Assembly: GCA_903871775.1 (NCBI GenBank)
Contig: CAIQIA010000027.1
Coordinates: forward strand, 149,175 to 213,174
Direction of reading: 5' to 3'
Source of the DNA: an uncultured cyanobacterium
Lineage (GTDB): Bacteria > Cyanobacteriota > Cyanobacteriia > PCC-6307 > Cyanobiaceae
Length of the DNA stretch: 64,000 nt
Shown here: positions 50,067 to 59,842 of the stretch, one piece after another
How positions within the stretch are numbered: the first letter of the stretch is position 1
Layout of the letters: the number at the start of each line of letters is the position of its first letter
Program-made: the position numbers and the translations under genes
Notes under the pieces: model-generated
What the model was told of the DNA's origin: nothing
The model's database searches: none
What the model saw: the letters and a program-made list of their open reading frames with translations, nothing else

Positions 50067-50116
50067 ACCGGCGGGCTTGCCAGAGGGCGTGCTGCAGACT
50101 ACATTTCTAGAGACGG

Positions 50117-50193
<77 letters not shown>

Positions 50194-50199
50194 TTGATC

Positions 50200-50227
50200 G
50201 CCGACCCCCGGGGGTCGGCTTTTTTTT
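50200..50227 (+). terminator. Intrinsic terminator after tRNA-fMet
   Basis: A perfect 20-base palindrome at 50200-50219 gives a GC-rich hairpin (8 bp with a 4-base loop), then eight T at 50220-50227. Correctly placed seven bases after the tRNA CCA end. Confidence 0.93.
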
Positions 50228-50256
50228 GCCCTGGGGCAGCGCCACGGCCCGCCCGG

Positions 50257-50508
50257 TCAGGCATCGCGCCGGAAGAGCCCCTCGAGGTAGAGGTCGGCGA
50301 CGGCCCGCTCGCGGCTGCCGTTCAGGTGCAGAAAGCTGGCCAGGGCCGACTGCAGCACCTCGGACTGATCCCACTGGGGATGGCTGCGCAGGAACTCCTG
50401 CAGGCTCTGGAAAAGGGCCTCGGGCACCTCGGTCTCGACGGGGACGTCCGCAGCGTCAGAAGACGGCTCGGTGCTGCTGAGGCCAAGGTCGTCGAGGGGG
50501 AGGGTCAT
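50257..50508 (-). CDS. DUF2811 family protein
   Basis: 83 residues from ATG at 50508 (MTLPLDDLGLSST), preceded by GGAG at a good distance. The core VPEALFQSLQEFLRSHPQWDQSEVLQSALASFLHLNGSRERAVADLYLEGLF is the DUF2811 domain, a small helical, ribbon-helix-helix-like cyanobacterial unit of unknown function. A GTG at 50583 would add 25 residues including GPRFDDPAAVWLHRG. Convergent with the tRNA-fMet terminator. Confidence 0.78.
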   Translation of the reverse strand: MTLPLDDLGLSSTEPSSDAADVPVETEVPEALFQSLQEFLRSHPQWDQSEVLQSALASFLHLNGSRERAVADLYLEGLFRRDA

Positions 50509-50877
50509 GCCTGGCTCCAGGGTCGTCGGCCCCCGATGAAGCCACACCGCGGCAGGGTCGTCAAAGCGCGGCCCATAGGTCACGCTTCGCCGGTCTCACC
50601 GAAGCGATCCTGTCACTGCAGGCGATCTCAGCGATCGATCCCGCGCGTGACCCGCAGCACAGCCTCCCGGAGGCAAGGTCAAGGGGCCCGTCCCGGCCCC
50701 GGACGGATCCCACAGGGGCCCGGCCCCACTGGCGTCCTGGACGACGGACCTGGGGAAAAGCGCCCCTGGACCCTGGGAAAACCCCTCAGAGCTGGGGAGA
50801 ACCGGAGTCAGATCAGTTGTTCTGATCAGTGCCCACAACAGCGCGGGGAGGGCCCCCGCGCGACGGGTGTGACAACG
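50509..50877. other. Intergenic region between DUF2811 and cbiX with two dyads
   Basis: About 370 bases without a convincing gene; an 80-codon minus frame looks random. It holds a perfect 6-bp dyad with a 5-base spacer at 50811-50827 (GATCAG/CTGATC), a GC-rich hairpin at 50841-50861 (GCGCGGGG/CCCCGCGC) that could end cbiX transcription though no U-tract follows, and the repeated motif CTGGGG/CTGGGA around 50750-50800. Confidence 0.4.
50811..50827. repeat. Operator-like inverted repeat
   Basis: GATCAG-5 bases-CTGATC, a perfect dyad 50 bases downstream of the cbiX stop and upstream of DUF2811. Could be a regulator site or part of a transcript end. Confidence 0.35.
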
Positions 50878-51966
50878 TCAGCCGCCCCCGCCGAGGGAGC
50901 GGGGGCCCAGGGGGTGATCGGCGTGGGGGTACGGCGCATGGCCATGGCCGTGGGCGGGAGCGTGGTTGTGGTCGGGGGAGTGATCGTGGTCGTGGTGATC
51001 GTGGTGCCCACCGGGGGGCAGCGGCACTCCGTCGGGCTGGCAGGCCCCGGTGCACTCCAGCTCACAGAGGTCGCAGGTGAGGGCCAGCCCCTCGACATGG
51101 TGATGGTGACTCTGCTGGGGCAAGCCCACCTCCTGCTCAAAGCCCAGGACCTGATCGCGGTACTTGCAGAGGGAGCAGTTCATCGGCGCCTCCCCCTCAA
51201 AGGCCTCCAGCACCCGCAGGCGCACGGTGTCGATCACCAGCGGATGGTCCCCCAGGTAGGGCACCTGCAGGATCTCGACCTCAGGGTGGTCGGCCGCCAC
51301 CCGTTCGCTGTGCTGACGGATCCGCGTCACCAGCACCCCGGAAAACAGGAAGTAGGGGAAGACGAGAATGCGACGGAACCCAAGGCGGACCGCGTGGCGC
51401 AACCCCGGCTCCACCAGGGGGAAGGTGACGCCCGAGAAGACCGTTTCACCCCAGCCGAAGCCGAAGCCCTCCACCAGCATCCGCGTGAGCTTGGCGACGT
51501 TGGAGTTGGCGTCGGGATCGGAGGAGCCCCGGCCCACCACCACCAGCAGGGTGTCCGCCAGCGGGTGGGGGGGCACCCCGTCGAGGACCTCCTGCAGACG
51601 GGCGCCGGCCGCCTGGATCATGCGCCGGTCGAGACCGAGTTCGCGGCCGTAGTCGATGCGAAGTCCGGTCTCGGCGCTGTACGCGTTGAGCACCGAGGGA
51701 ATGTCGTTCTTGGCGTGGCCGGCTGCGAACAGCAGGGCGGGCACCGCCAGCACCCGCCGCACCCCCCGTTGGCGCAGGTCCTCAAGACCCTCGCGCAGCA
51801 CGGGCCTGGCGAACTCCAGAAACCCATGGGCCACCGGCAGTTCTGGAATGCGCTGACGTACCCCCGCCACCAGACGGCCGAACTCCTCGACGGCCAGTCG
51901 GTTGCGGCTGCCATGGCCGCAGAGCAGCACACCAAGGCCGTCGATGGGTTGGATCGGAAGGCTCAT
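50878..51966 (-). CDS. cbiX: Sirohydrochlorin cobaltochelatase CbiX with His-rich metal tail
   Basis: Inserts Co2+ into sirohydrochlorin for the anaerobic-type cobalamin route. 362 residues: two chelatase repeats (LCGHGSRNRLAVEEFGRLV with His18, VVVGRGSSDPDANSNVAKLTRML), ALLFAAGHAKNDIP, and FPYFLFSGVLVTRI. The long form keeps MNCSLC (MxCxxC, an Fe-S motif in the Bacillus megaterium enzyme) near 275. A second Cys cluster (CDLCELECTGAC) follows, then a tail from about 319 with 13 His in 33 residues. Supplies B12 that NrdJ needs. Follows the oxidoreductase gene by 23 bases. Confidence 0.9.
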   Translation of the reverse strand: MSLPIQPIDGLGVLLCGHGSRNRLAVEEFGRLVAGVRQRIPELPVAHGFLEFARPVLREGLEDLRQRGVRRVLAVPALLFAAGHAKNDIPSVLNAYSAETGLRIDYGRELGLDRRMIQAAGARLQEVLDGVPPHPLADTLLVVVGRGSSDPDANSNVAKLTRMLVEGFGFGWGETVFSGVTFPLVEPGLRHAVRLGFRRILVFPYFLFSGVLVTRIRQHSERVAADHPEVEILQVPYLGDHPLVIDTVRLRVLEAFEGEAPMNCSLCKYRDQVLGFEQEVGLPQQSHHHHVEGLALTCDLCELECTGACQPDGVPLPPGGHHDHHDHDHSPDHNHAPAHGHGHAPYPHADHPLGPRSLGGGG

Positions 51967-51989
51967 GAAGGCGGGTGACTTCCCGGACC

Positions 51990-53102
51990 CTATCGCGGGC
52001 CCCAGGGGCTGCCCACGGCTTCGGTGCCCTGGCCATCGGCACTGCGCAGGCAGGCATCGATGATCTCCTGGCTGATGCGTCCCTCCAGCAGCCCCGGCAC
52101 CAGCGGCCGCTCCTCACGGATCGCCTGCGCCCACCAGCCCAGAAGCCGTTCCACGGGGGCCAGGCGCCCATCCGACCAGGTGCGTCCGAAGGCCAGGGCC
52201 GGATCGGGCTCCAGGATCCGCAGGGGCTCTCCGCGGCGGGCCCCCTGGAGCTGAAAACCATGGACGTAATCCCGCTGGTTCGCGCTGCCGAGCACCAGGG
52301 TCCCCTCCGATCCGTGGACCTCGAGCCAGCAGCCCCGACCCAGGCGGGCGGTGGAGGCCAGGGCGATCTGCACCGGCAGGGGGCGGGCCGACGGCGACCA
52401 GCGCGGCTCGACGATCAGCTGCAACAGGGCGGTATCGGCGGCGTCGACCACGGCGGTGCCCCCCCGGGGCAGGGGACGTTCAGGAATCGAGATCGTGAGC
52501 TGCGCCTGCACCTGCCGCACCGGACCCACCAGCCAGGCGATCAGGTCAAAGGCATGGCTGCCCAGGGCACCGAGCACACCGCCGCCCTGCTCCCGGGACG
52601 AATACCAGCTCCAGGGGCGGGAGGGATCGCTGCGGCTGCCCATCAGCCAGTCGAGGCGCACCAGCCAGGGGTCCCCGATCCAGCCCTGGTCCAGCAACGC
52701 CGCCGCCTGCTGGAACAGGGGCACCGCCCTGTACTCGAAATCAACGCCCACGACACAGCCCTGGGCCAGGGCCAGGCGCTCGAGATCCTCGGCCTCATCG
52801 GCGTGCAGCGCGACGGGTTTCTCGAGCAGCAGATGACGGCCCGCCAGCAGCGCCTGGCGGGCCAGGGCCGTGCGGGGGGCCGGAGGGGTGGCGATCACCA
52901 CCGCTTCCACGGCGGGGTTGGCCAGCAGCTCCGCGAAGTCGGTGGTCCCGGGCAGATCGGCCGCCGCCATCGCCGCCTCAAGCCGTTCCCGGCGCGGGTG
53001 CCACAGGGCCACGGGTTCGGTGTGGGGGCAGGCCCGCAGGGCCGGCAGGTGCACGGCCTCGCCGAAGCCGAGACCGGCGATGGCGACGCCGACGGGCCTC
53101 AT
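51990..53102 (-). CDS. Gfo/Idh/MocA-family oxidoreductase
   Basis: 370 residues. NAD(P)-binding start VGVAIAGLGFGEAVHLPAL, and the catalytic family motif EKPVAL near 100 (LLLEKPVALHADEAEDLERLA). The C-terminal alpha/beta domain includes EQGGGVLGALGSHAFDLIAWLVG. Substrate not predictable. ATG at 53102 overlaps the preceding gene's stop by 4 bases. The open frame extends to 53246 but lies over that gene. Confidence 0.9.
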   Translation of the reverse strand: MRPVGVAIAGLGFGEAVHLPALRACPHTEPVALWHPRRERLEAAMAAADLPGTTDFAELLANPAVEAVVIATPPAPRTALARQALLAGRHLLLEKPVALHADEAEDLERLALAQGCVVGVDFEYRAVPLFQQAAALLDQGWIGDPWLVRLDWLMGSRSDPSRPWSWYSSREQGGGVLGALGSHAFDLIAWLVGPVRQVQAQLTISIPERPLPRGGTAVVDAADTALLQLIVEPRWSPSARPLPVQIALASTARLGRGCWLEVHGSEGTLVLGSANQRDYVHGFQLQGARRGEPLRILEPDPALAFGRTWSDGRLAPVERLLGWWAQAIREERPLVPGLLEGRISQEIIDACLRSADGQGTEAVGSPWGPR

Positions 53103-53512
53103 CCGAGCAGCCCCCGGCGACGGGCCTCGGCACAGCTGGCCTCCAGCACCGAGCCCACAAGAGCGTCGGCCGTGGCCGGCTCCCAGCCGGCCTGCAGCCG
53201 GGGCAGCCCGTTGCGCTGCAGATCGCGGTACAGGGCCTGACCGCAATCCAGCTCCATCACGTAAAGGCTTCCCGCGGGGGGTCGGTCGCCGTCACCCGGG
53301 GCTGGCAGAAAGCGGCTCAGCACGGTCAGGCGCTGCTGCCGGTCCAGCCGCAGGCTGCCCCGATCCCACCACTGGCGTCCCTCGACCGTGGCCGGCACCT
53401 CCTCCCAGTCGACGGGCCCCGCCAGGGCAGTGGCCGGGCCCGCCAGCAGCAGCACCAGGGCCACCAGCAGGGCCCAGACACGGTAGATGGCCAGCCGGAG
53501 CTCAGGGCTCAT
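53099..53512 (-). CDS. Exported hypothetical protein
   Basis: 137 residues. Signal peptide [21 protein letters not shown] with cleavage after ALA near residue 31. Mature part: [36 protein letters not shown] and a C-terminal Cys, so one disulfide is possible. The pattern resembles small surface-adhesin-like E domains. Overlaps its neighbours (accD and the oxidoreductase) by 4 bases on each side. Confidence 0.7.
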   Translation of the reverse strand: MSPELRLAIYRVWALLVALVLLLAGPATALAGPVDWEEVPATVEGRQWWDRGSLRLDRQQRLTVLSRFLPAPGDGDRPPAGSLYVMELDCGQALYRDLQRNGLPRLQAGWEPATADALVGSVLEASCAEARRRGLLG

Positions 53513-54420
53513 GGCGTCGCCACCGCCTCGGGCTGGGGTTGAACGCCGTGGAGCCGCAACAGGCTCGCAAGGGTCTCGCGCAGCTTCGGACGCGGCACGA
53601 TCACATCCACGAATCCATGGTCCAGGAGGTACTCGGCCGTCTGGAAGTCGTCGGGCAGCTTCTCGCGCAGGGTCTGCTCGATCACCCGCCGACCGGCGAA
53701 GCCGATCAGGGCCTTGGGCTCGGCCAGGATCAGATCCCCCAGCATGGCGAAACTGGCGGTCACCCCACCGGTGGTGGGATGGGTGAGCAGGGGCAGATAC
53801 AACAGACGGGCCTGACGGTGACGCTCCAGGGCCGCCGAGATCTTGGCCATCTGCATGAGGCTCAGCATGCCCTCCTGCATGCGGGCGCCACCGCTGGCGC
53901 AGACGATCAGCACGGGCCAGCCGCTGGCCGTGGCCGCTTCGATCAGGCGGGTGAGCTTCTCGCCCACCACCGAGCCCATGCTGCCGCCCATGAACCGGAA
54001 CTCCATCACCCCGATCGCCAGCGGCAATCCGTCGATCCGTCCCTGGCCGCAGACAACGGCATCCCGAAGGCCGGTCTGGCGCTGGCTGTCCCTGAGGCGA
54101 TCGCTGTAGGCCCGGCGGTCCCTGAAGGCGAGGGGATCACCGGGGGCCAGGTGCTCATCCATCGGGACGAAACTGCCGGGATCAAGAATCAGCCGCAGGC
54201 GCTCCTGGCTGTCGATCCGATGGTGGTGGCCACAGCCGGCACAGACACTGGCGTTGGCCAGCAGATCCTTGCGATAGACGACCTGGCTGCAGGTGGGGCA
54301 CTTGCTCCAGAGCCCATCCCCCTCCTCGGTGTCCTGAATGGGACGAACCGCCGGCGCTGACTTGCGGCGATCAGCGAACCAGTCGAGCAGCGACACGGCA
54401 TCCGGCAGGAATCGCCCCAT
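53509..54420 (-). CDS. accD: Acetyl-CoA carboxylase carboxyltransferase subunit beta
   Basis: Transfers the carboxyl group from biotin to acetyl-CoA, starting fatty-acid synthesis; works with AccA. A zinc ribbon with four Cys (CPTC, 16 residues, CAGC) at residues 40-64, then [59 protein letters not shown] and [13 protein letters not shown] at 54420 overlaps the pilD stop as TAATG. The family's common start [12 protein letters not shown] would use GTG 54396. 303 or 295 residues, both normal. Confidence 0.97.
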   Translation of the reverse strand: MGRFLPDAVSLLDWFADRRKSAPAVRPIQDTEEGDGLWSKCPTCSQVVYRKDLLANASVCAGCGHHHRIDSQERLRLILDPGSFVPMDEHLAPGDPLAFRDRRAYSDRLRDSQRQTGLRDAVVCGQGRIDGLPLAIGVMEFRFMGGSMGSVVGEKLTRLIEAATASGWPVLIVCASGGARMQEGMLSLMQMAKISAALERHRQARLLYLPLLTHPTTGGVTASFAMLGDLILAEPKALIGFAGRRVIEQTLREKLPDDFQTAEYLLDHGFVDVIVPRPKLRETLASLLRLHGVQPQPEAVATP

Positions 54421-55253
54421 TAAAAGCCCGCGACCACCGCCCTCTGCAGCAGAGCCGCCAGGCCATCGCCCCCCAGCCAGGCCAGGCCCCCCCCCACGGC
54501 CAGAAACGGACCGAAGGGGAAAGGCTGGCGGGGCCCCAGGCAGCCACTGAGGCGGCCGGCCACGCCGAAGAGGGCGCCGGCGACGATCGCCAGGGCCACG
54601 GCGACACCGAGCCCCCCCAGCCCCAGCCAGGCCCCCAGCAGGGCCGCCAGCCGGGCATCACCCAGGCCGAGGGCCGGCTGCCCCAGCAACCGTTCCGCCG
54701 CAGCACTGGTGGCCTCAAAGCCCAGCAGACCGACGGCGCAGGCCAGCAGATGCAGACGCAGCAAGCCGGCGGCTTCGGGCTGAAGCAGCACCGCCCCCAG
54801 GGTCACCGCCAGCCCCGTGAGCACGCCCCAGCGGCAGAGGGGTTCGGGCAGGCGCAGGGTACGGGCATCGATCAGGGCCAGGGGCAGCAGCCAGAGCAGC
54901 AGCAGACCGCCGGCCAGCAGGTTGAGCAACGGCGGCAGGGCTCCCAGCCGCCCCACCCCCGGCCAGGCCATCAGCACCCAGAGACCACCGCTCAGGGCTT
55001 CGACCAGGGGGTAGGTGACCGGGATGGGAGACCGGCAGAACCCGCAGCGGCCCCGCAGCAGCAACCAGCTGACCAGGGGCACGTTCATCCACCAGCGCAG
55101 GGGTCGGCCGCAGCGGGGGCAGTGGCTCGAAGGGTGCACCAGCGATTCCCCGCGGGGCAGCCGCCAGACGACGACGTTGGTGAAACTGCCGACCGCCAGC
55201 CCCAGCACGAGGGCCAGGATTGCCAGCGATGGCTCGGGGGCAAGGCCGATCAT
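54420..55253 (-). CDS. pilD: Prepilin peptidase / N-methyltransferase (A24)
   Basis: Membrane aspartic protease that cleaves and methylates type IV prepilins. The N-terminal methylase domain has [52 protein letters not shown] with two CxxC pairs. Catalytic Asp are in [11 protein letters not shown] and [12 protein letters not shown]. 277 residues, about seven helices. Starts within a 4-base overlap of the gene at 55250. Indicates pili or a related secretion/competence machine encoded elsewhere. Confidence 0.93.
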   Translation of the reverse strand: MIGLAPEPSLAILALVLGLAVGSFTNVVVWRLPRGESLVHPSSHCPRCGRPLRWWMNVPLVSWLLLRGRCGFCRSPIPVTYPLVEALSGGLWVLMAWPGVGRLGALPPLLNLLAGGLLLLWLLPLALIDARTLRLPEPLCRWGVLTGLAVTLGAVLLQPEAAGLLRLHLLACAVGLLGFEATSAAAERLLGQPALGLGDARLAALLGAWLGLGGLGVAVALAIVAGALFGVAGRLSGCLGPRQPFPFGPFLAVGGGLAWLGGDGLAALLQRAVVAGF

Positions 55254-55546
55254 CGACGCTGGCGGCCGGTGGAACGCCCGGGCGGACGCAGGCGAACGAG
55301 ATCGAGGGGAAGAAAGTGCTCGTCGGGCAGCAGAACGGCCGATTCAAAGATCAACCGCCCCTGGGCCGTGGCGGCATTGACCACCACCCCGAGGGCATCC
55401 GGTGGGGTTCCCTGCCGTTCGAGATGAAGCAGATAGACCCTCCTGGCGATCGGCAACAGGCGCAGCAACTGATCCGGAGCCCAGCGACCAGGCCCCGGAT
55501 CAGCGGCGAACGCAGCGCCCCGGATCGCGAAGGAGGGGAATGTCAC
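55250..55546 (-). CDS. Conserved cyanobacterial hypothetical protein
   Basis: 98 residues: APDQLLRLLPIARRVYLLHLERQG, PPDALGVVVNAATAQGRLIFESAVLLPDEHFLPLDLVRL. A soluble basic-tailed protein with a beta-rich second half. No family recognised. Overlaps pilD by 4 bases. Confidence 0.68.
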   Translation of the reverse strand: MTFPSFAIRGAAFAADPGPGRWAPDQLLRLLPIARRVYLLHLERQGTPPDALGVVVNAATAQGRLIFESAVLLPDEHFLPLDLVRLRPPGRSTGRQRR

Positions 55547-55584
55547 CGTCGCACGTTAGCCGTGCCACGGACGACTGAATCGAA

Positions 55585-56487
55585 TCAGCCGAGACGACGC
55601 TTCTCCTCGATCATGCGATGGATGATCGGTGTCAGGATCAGCTCCATGGCAAAACCCATCTTGCCGCCATTGACCACGATGCTGGTCGGGCTCGACATGA
55701 ACGAGTCGTGGATCATCTTGAGGAGGTAGGGGAAGTCGATCTCCCACTTCTCCCGGGCTCCCTTGCGGAAGTGGATGATCACGAAGCTCTCGTCCGGCGT
55801 GGGGATGTTGCGGCAGATGAACGGGTTGGAGGTGTCGACCGTGGGCACCCGCTGGAAGTTGATGTCGGTGCAGCTGAACTGGGGGCAGATGTGGTTGATG
55901 TAGTCGGGCATGCGCCGCAGGATCGTGTCGACGATCGCCTCGGCCGAATAACCACGCTCGGCGTTGTCGCGGTGGATCTTCTGGATCCACTCCAGGTTGG
56001 TGATCGGCACCACGCCGATCAGCAGGTCCACCAGTGCGGCCACGTCGTAGCCCTCGCCCACCACACCACCGTGCAGACCCTCATAGAACAGCAGGTCGGT
56101 GGCAGGGGGCAGGGGCTCCCAGGGGGTGAACTGACCGGGCTCGAGGCTGGTGCCCAGGCGGGCGTTGTGCTCGGCGGCCTCATCAAGGCTGTGGAGGTAG
56201 TAGCGGCGCTCACCACCACCGGCCGAGCCGTAGGCGCGGAAGACCTCCTCGAGCTTGTCGAAGAGGTTCGCCTCGGGGCCGAAATGGGAGAAGTTCTCAC
56301 CCCGCTGCTGGGCCTCGGCCATGGCCTGCTTCATGGGGCCGCGTTCGTAGCGGTGGTAGCTGTCCCCCTCGATGACCGCAGGCACGATGCCTTCGCGCTG
56401 GAAGATGTGCTCGAAGGCCCTCTTCACGGTGCTGGTGCCGGCGCCGGAGGACCCGGTGACCGCAACGATGGGGTGCAGCTTCGACAT
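55585..56487 (-). CDS. prk: Phosphoribulokinase, class I (proteobacterial type)
   Basis: Calvin-cycle enzyme making ribulose-1,5-bisphosphate from ribulose-5-phosphate. 300 residues: P-loop AVTGSSGAGTSTVKRAF, EGDSYHRYERGPMKQAMAEA, FYEGLHGG, GVVPITNLEWIQKIHRDNAERGYSAEAIVDTILRRMPDYI, SCTDINFQRVPTVDTSNPF. This is the short, NADH-responsive proteobacterial class; the canonical cyanobacterial/plant class II enzyme is longer and has a P-loop Cys in the thioredoxin-target region. Neither regulatory Cys is visible here. Sits between leuB and the small gene at 55250, with ordinary spacing (53 and 38 bases). Confidence 0.92.
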   Translation of the reverse strand: MSKLHPIVAVTGSSGAGTSTVKRAFEHIFQREGIVPAVIEGDSYHRYERGPMKQAMAEAQQRGENFSHFGPEANLFDKLEEVFRAYGSAGGGERRYYLHSLDEAAEHNARLGTSLEPGQFTPWEPLPPATDLLFYEGLHGGVVGEGYDVAALVDLLIGVVPITNLEWIQKIHRDNAERGYSAEAIVDTILRRMPDYINHICPQFSCTDINFQRVPTVDTSNPFICRNIPTPDESFVIIHFRKGAREKWEIDFPYLLKMIHDSFMSSPTSIVVNGGKMGFAMELILTPIIHRMIEEKRRLG

Positions 56488-56540
56488 CGCTCCTCGCAGG
56501 GGGATTGGCTGCCGAGTTTGCCAGACCGCCGGCCCCGCCG

Positions 56541-57620
56541 TCAGGCGAGGGCGGCCAGCAGCTGATCACCCATGGCCCGGCAGCCCACGGCCCGGCAGCC
56601 GGGCGACATCAGATCCCCGGTGCGGTAGCCGTCCGCGAGGACCCGGTCGACGGCGGATTCGAGGGCGGTGGCGGCGTCCTCCTGCCCCAGGCCGATGCGC
56701 AGCATCATGGCCGCCGAGAGCACCATGGCCAGCGGATTGGCCTTGTCCTGGCCGGCGATGTCGGGGGCCGAGCCATGGACCGGCTCGAACAGACCGGGGC
56801 CGGATGCCCCAAGGGATGCCGACGGCAGCATGCCGATGGAGCCCGTGAGCATCGCCGCCTCGTCGCTGAGGATGTCGCCGAAGAGGTTGGAGGTCAGCAG
56901 GACGTCGAACTGACGGGGATCCCGGACCAGCTGCATGGCGGCGTTGTCAACGTAGAGGTGGCTGAGTTCCACATCCGGGTAGTCAACCGCCAACGCCGTG
57001 ACCCGATCCCGCCACAGCTGGGAGACGTCAAGCACGTTGGCCTTGTCGACCGAGCACAGGCGTCCCCGGCGCTGACGGGCCAGGTCAAAGGCGACCCTGG
57101 CGATGCGATCCACCTCCGAGCTGCTGTAGGTCATGGTGTTGAAGCCCCGCTCCTCGCCGTCTTCGCCGACGACACGACCGCGGGGTTGGCCGAAGTAGAT
57201 GCCGCCGATCAGTTCCCTCACCACCAGCAGATCGACATCACGGATCACCTCCTCCCGCAGGCTGCTGGCACCGATGAGCGCCGGCACGATCCGCACCGGC
57301 CTCAGGTTGGCGAACAGGCCCAAGCCCGCCCGCAGGGCCAGCAGCCCGCTCTCGGGCCGCTGGGGGCGGGGAAGGCTGTCGTACTGCGGTCCGCCGATGG
57401 CCGCGAGCAGGACGGCATCGCTGGCCCGGCAGGCCTCGAGGGTCGCCGCCGGCAGCGGTTCGCCGCAGGCATCCACCCCGGCCCCACCCACCGGGCGAGG
57501 ATCCAAGGCCAGGGTGAAACCGTGCTGTTCTGCCACCCGCTCCAGCAGGGTGGTGGCCACGGCCATGATCTCCGGACCGATGCCGTCACCGGCCAGCGTG
57601 GTGATGTGAAAGACGGTCAT
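56541..57620 (-). CDS. leuB: 3-isopropylmalate dehydrogenase
   Basis: Third step of leucine synthesis. [62 protein letters not shown], the substrate/Mg site [17 protein letters not shown] and [28 protein letters not shown], then [20 protein letters not shown] are all in order. ATG at 57620, 359 residues. Starts 25 bases after lpxD ends. Confidence 0.97.
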   Translation of the reverse strand: MTVFHITTLAGDGIGPEIMAVATTLLERVAEQHGFTLALDPRPVGGAGVDACGEPLPAATLEACRASDAVLLAAIGGPQYDSLPRPQRPESGLLALRAGLGLFANLRPVRIVPALIGASSLREEVIRDVDLLVVRELIGGIYFGQPRGRVVGEDGEERGFNTMTYSSSEVDRIARVAFDLARQRRGRLCSVDKANVLDVSQLWRDRVTALAVDYPDVELSHLYVDNAAMQLVRDPRQFDVLLTSNLFGDILSDEAAMLTGSIGMLPSASLGASGPGLFEPVHGSAPDIAGQDKANPLAMVLSAAMMLRIGLGQEDAATALESAVDRVLADGYRTGDLMSPGCRAVGCRAMGDQLLAALA

Positions 57621-57645
57621 GCCCACGGGCAGCGCGGCGCCGAAC

Positions 57646-58686
57646 CTATCGCGGCGCCTCGTCGGGACTGAGCCGCCGCAGGGTGCGGGCCATCTCGGGG
57701 AGCCGGCTGAAGGCGGCACTGCAGCGCAGCCAGAGCCGGTTGGGAATCGCCGGGTAACCGCTCACGACCTCCCCGGCGGCCACTTCCCCATGGATGCCCG
57801 ACTTGGACGAGGCGATGGCCCCATCGCCGATGCGGGCGCGGTTGGCAACCCCCACCTGGCCGGCCAGGATCACGCCATCGCCGAGCACGGCCCCGCCGGC
57901 GATGCCCACCTGGGCGGCCAGGGCGCAGCCCCGGCCGATGGTGACGCCGTGGCCGACGTGGACCATGTTGTCGATCTTGGTGCCCTCCCCGATGCGGGTC
58001 GCCCCCACCGACGGTCGGTCGATGGTGCTGCCGCAGCCGACCTCCACACCGTCGCCGAGCAGCACCTGCCCGGTCTGGGGCATCTTGCGCCAACCGCCGG
58101 CGGTGGGCACGAAGCCGAAGCCCTCGGAACCGACCACCGCCGTGGAATGGATGACGCAGGCCCTGCCGAGGCGGCTGCCGGGATGCAGCACGGCATTGGC
58201 CTCGACAACACAGCCCTCGGCGAGCTCGACGTCGTCGTAGAGCACCACGCCGGGAGCCAGCACGCAGCCGTCACCGATCCGACAGGCAGCCCCCACGACG
58301 GCGTGGGCACCGATGCTCACGTTCTCTCCAAGCACCGCCGAGGGATCGATGACCGCGGTGGGATGGATGCCCATCGGCCTGGGCCGCGGCGGCAGCAGGG
58401 CCCCGAGGGCCTCGGCGAATCCAAGACGGGGATCGGCGCTGGCGATCCAGGCGATGCCCTGGCTGCTGGCCTGCACCTGCAGGGCCTCGTCCCGGGGGAG
58501 CAGCAGCGCCGACGCCCGGCAGCGATCGAGGGCGCTGCGCAGGCTGCTGCCCTGTTCCAGAAAGGCCAGCTGGCCGCCGACGGCCTCGTCGATGGCCGCT
58601 GCACCCGTCAGGTCAGGATCGTCGGCGAGGAAGCGTGGCGCACCGTCCACCCCGGACAGGTGCTCGAGCAGAACACTGAACTTCAT
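57646..58686 (-). CDS. lpxD: UDP-3-O-acylglucosamine N-acyltransferase
   Basis: Third step of lipid A synthesis. 346 residues: N-terminal uridine-binding part ([25 protein letters not shown]), then the left-handed beta helix of hexapeptide repeats ([35 protein letters not shown]) and the catalytic His in [14 protein letters not shown]. Supports a lipid A outer membrane. Sixteen bases after proB. Confidence 0.95.
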   Translation of the reverse strand: MKFSVLLEHLSGVDGAPRFLADDPDLTGAAAIDEAVGGQLAFLEQGSSLRSALDRCRASALLLPRDEALQVQASSQGIAWIASADPRLGFAEALGALLPPRPRPMGIHPTAVIDPSAVLGENVSIGAHAVVGAACRIGDGCVLAPGVVLYDDVELAEGCVVEANAVLHPGSRLGRACVIHSTAVVGSEGFGFVPTAGGWRKMPQTGQVLLGDGVEVGCGSTIDRPSVGATRIGEGTKIDNMVHVGHGVTIGRGCALAAQVGIAGGAVLGDGVILAGQVGVANRARIGDGAIASSKSGIHGEVAAGEVVSGYPAIPNRLWLRCSAAFSRLPEMARTLRRLSPDEAPR

Positions 58687-58702
58687 GGCGGCCCGGCTGG
58701 CA

Positions 58703-59842
58703 TCAGGGGGACGCCGGGATCGTACGGCCCATCCCTGGGATGGTCAGCACCAGTTCATCGCGGTGCACCACCGCTTCGGGCAGGTCGGGATCGAGACGGG
58801 TGCGGATCTCGGCGCTGCTGAGACCAAGGGCCTGCTGCAGATCGTCACTGGAGAAGGCCGACAGGCCCCGGGCCAGCTCCTGCCCCTGTTCATCAACGAT
58901 CCGCACGGGGGCATGGCGACCGAAGCAGCCCTCGAACGCGCGGATGCCCACCGCCAGGAGTGACGCACCCTGATGCAGCAGGGCACCGCGGGCACCGGCA
59001 TCGACCGTGAGGGTGCCCTCCGGCACGGGGGCGTGGGCGAGCCAGCGCTTGCGATCGGGGATGGGCCTGGCGCTCGGCAGAAAGCGCGTGCCATGGGGTT
59101 GACCTTGCAGCAGCTCCCGCAGCACCGTCGGATCACGGCCATCGGCAAGGCGCACCTCAATCCCACTGGCGGTGGCGATGCGGGCCGCCGCCAGCTTGGT
59201 TGTCATGCCACCGGTGCCCCAGCGCCCCCCGCCCCCCGCGGCGGTGCTGAGGCCGTCGAGCTCCTCCATCGACCTCACCTCGGGGATCGGCACCGCCCCC
59301 TCGTCGTGGCGGGGATCCCCGGAATACAGGCGATCGATGTCGGTGAGCAGCACCAGGCAGCGGGCCCGCAGGGCCACAGCCACCAGGGCCGAGAGGGTGT
59401 CGTTGTCGCCGAAGCGCAGCTCCTCGGTGGCGAGGGTGTCGTTCTCGTTGATCACCGGCAGCACCCCCCACTGCAGCAGCTGGTCGAGGGTGCGGCTGGC
59501 ATTCATGAAGCGCCGGCGCGAGGCCAGGTCACCACGGGTGAGCAGCACCTGGGCCACGGTGACGCCATGGATCCGGAAGGCCTGGTCGTAGAGGCCCATC
59601 AGGCGACCCTGGCCGATGGCCGCCGCCGCCTGCAGCTCCTGGACCAGCCGGGGACGCTCGCTGCGGTCCAGGGCCGAACACCCCAGCCCCACGGCGCCGC
59701 TGGTGACCAGGGCGACACCGCTGCCCCTGGTCCGCTCGGCGCTGAGGGTGTCGGCCAGGCAGCCGATGAAGGCGGTGGTGGACAGGCCATGGGCTCCACG
59801 CAGGAGGCTGGTGCCCACCTTGACCACCACGGTGCCGCTCAT
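58703..59842 (-). CDS. proB: Glutamate 5-kinase
   Basis: First step of proline synthesis. Amino-acid-kinase fold: [97 protein letters not shown]. The C-terminal PUA domain is present (about 275-360: [44 protein letters not shown]). 379 residues. Overlaps the YqeG-like stop by 4 bases. Confidence 0.96.
   Translation of the reverse strand: MSGTVVVKVGTSLLRGAHGLSTTAFIGCLADTLSAERTRGSGVALVTSGAVGLGCSALDRSERPRLVQELQAAAAIGQGRLMGLYDQAFRIHGVTVAQVLLTRGDLASRRRFMNASRTLDQLLQWGVLPVINENDTLATEELRFGDNDTLSALVAVALRARCLVLLTDIDRLYSGDPRHDEGAVPIPEVRSMEELDGLSTAAGGGGRWGTGGMTTKLAAARIATASGIEVRLADGRDPTVLRELLQGQPHGTRFLPSARPIPDRKRWLAHAPVPEGTLTVDAGARGALLHQGASLLAVGIRAFEGCFGRHAPVRIVDEQGQELARGLSAFSSDDLQQALGLSSAEIRTRLDPDLPEAVVHRDELVLTIPGMGRTIPASP

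Noticed and set aside
50596..50838. 80-codon minus frame between DUF2811 and cbiX
   Set aside because: Random Pro/Ser/Gly composition, no SD, no predicted fold. Left as intergenic.
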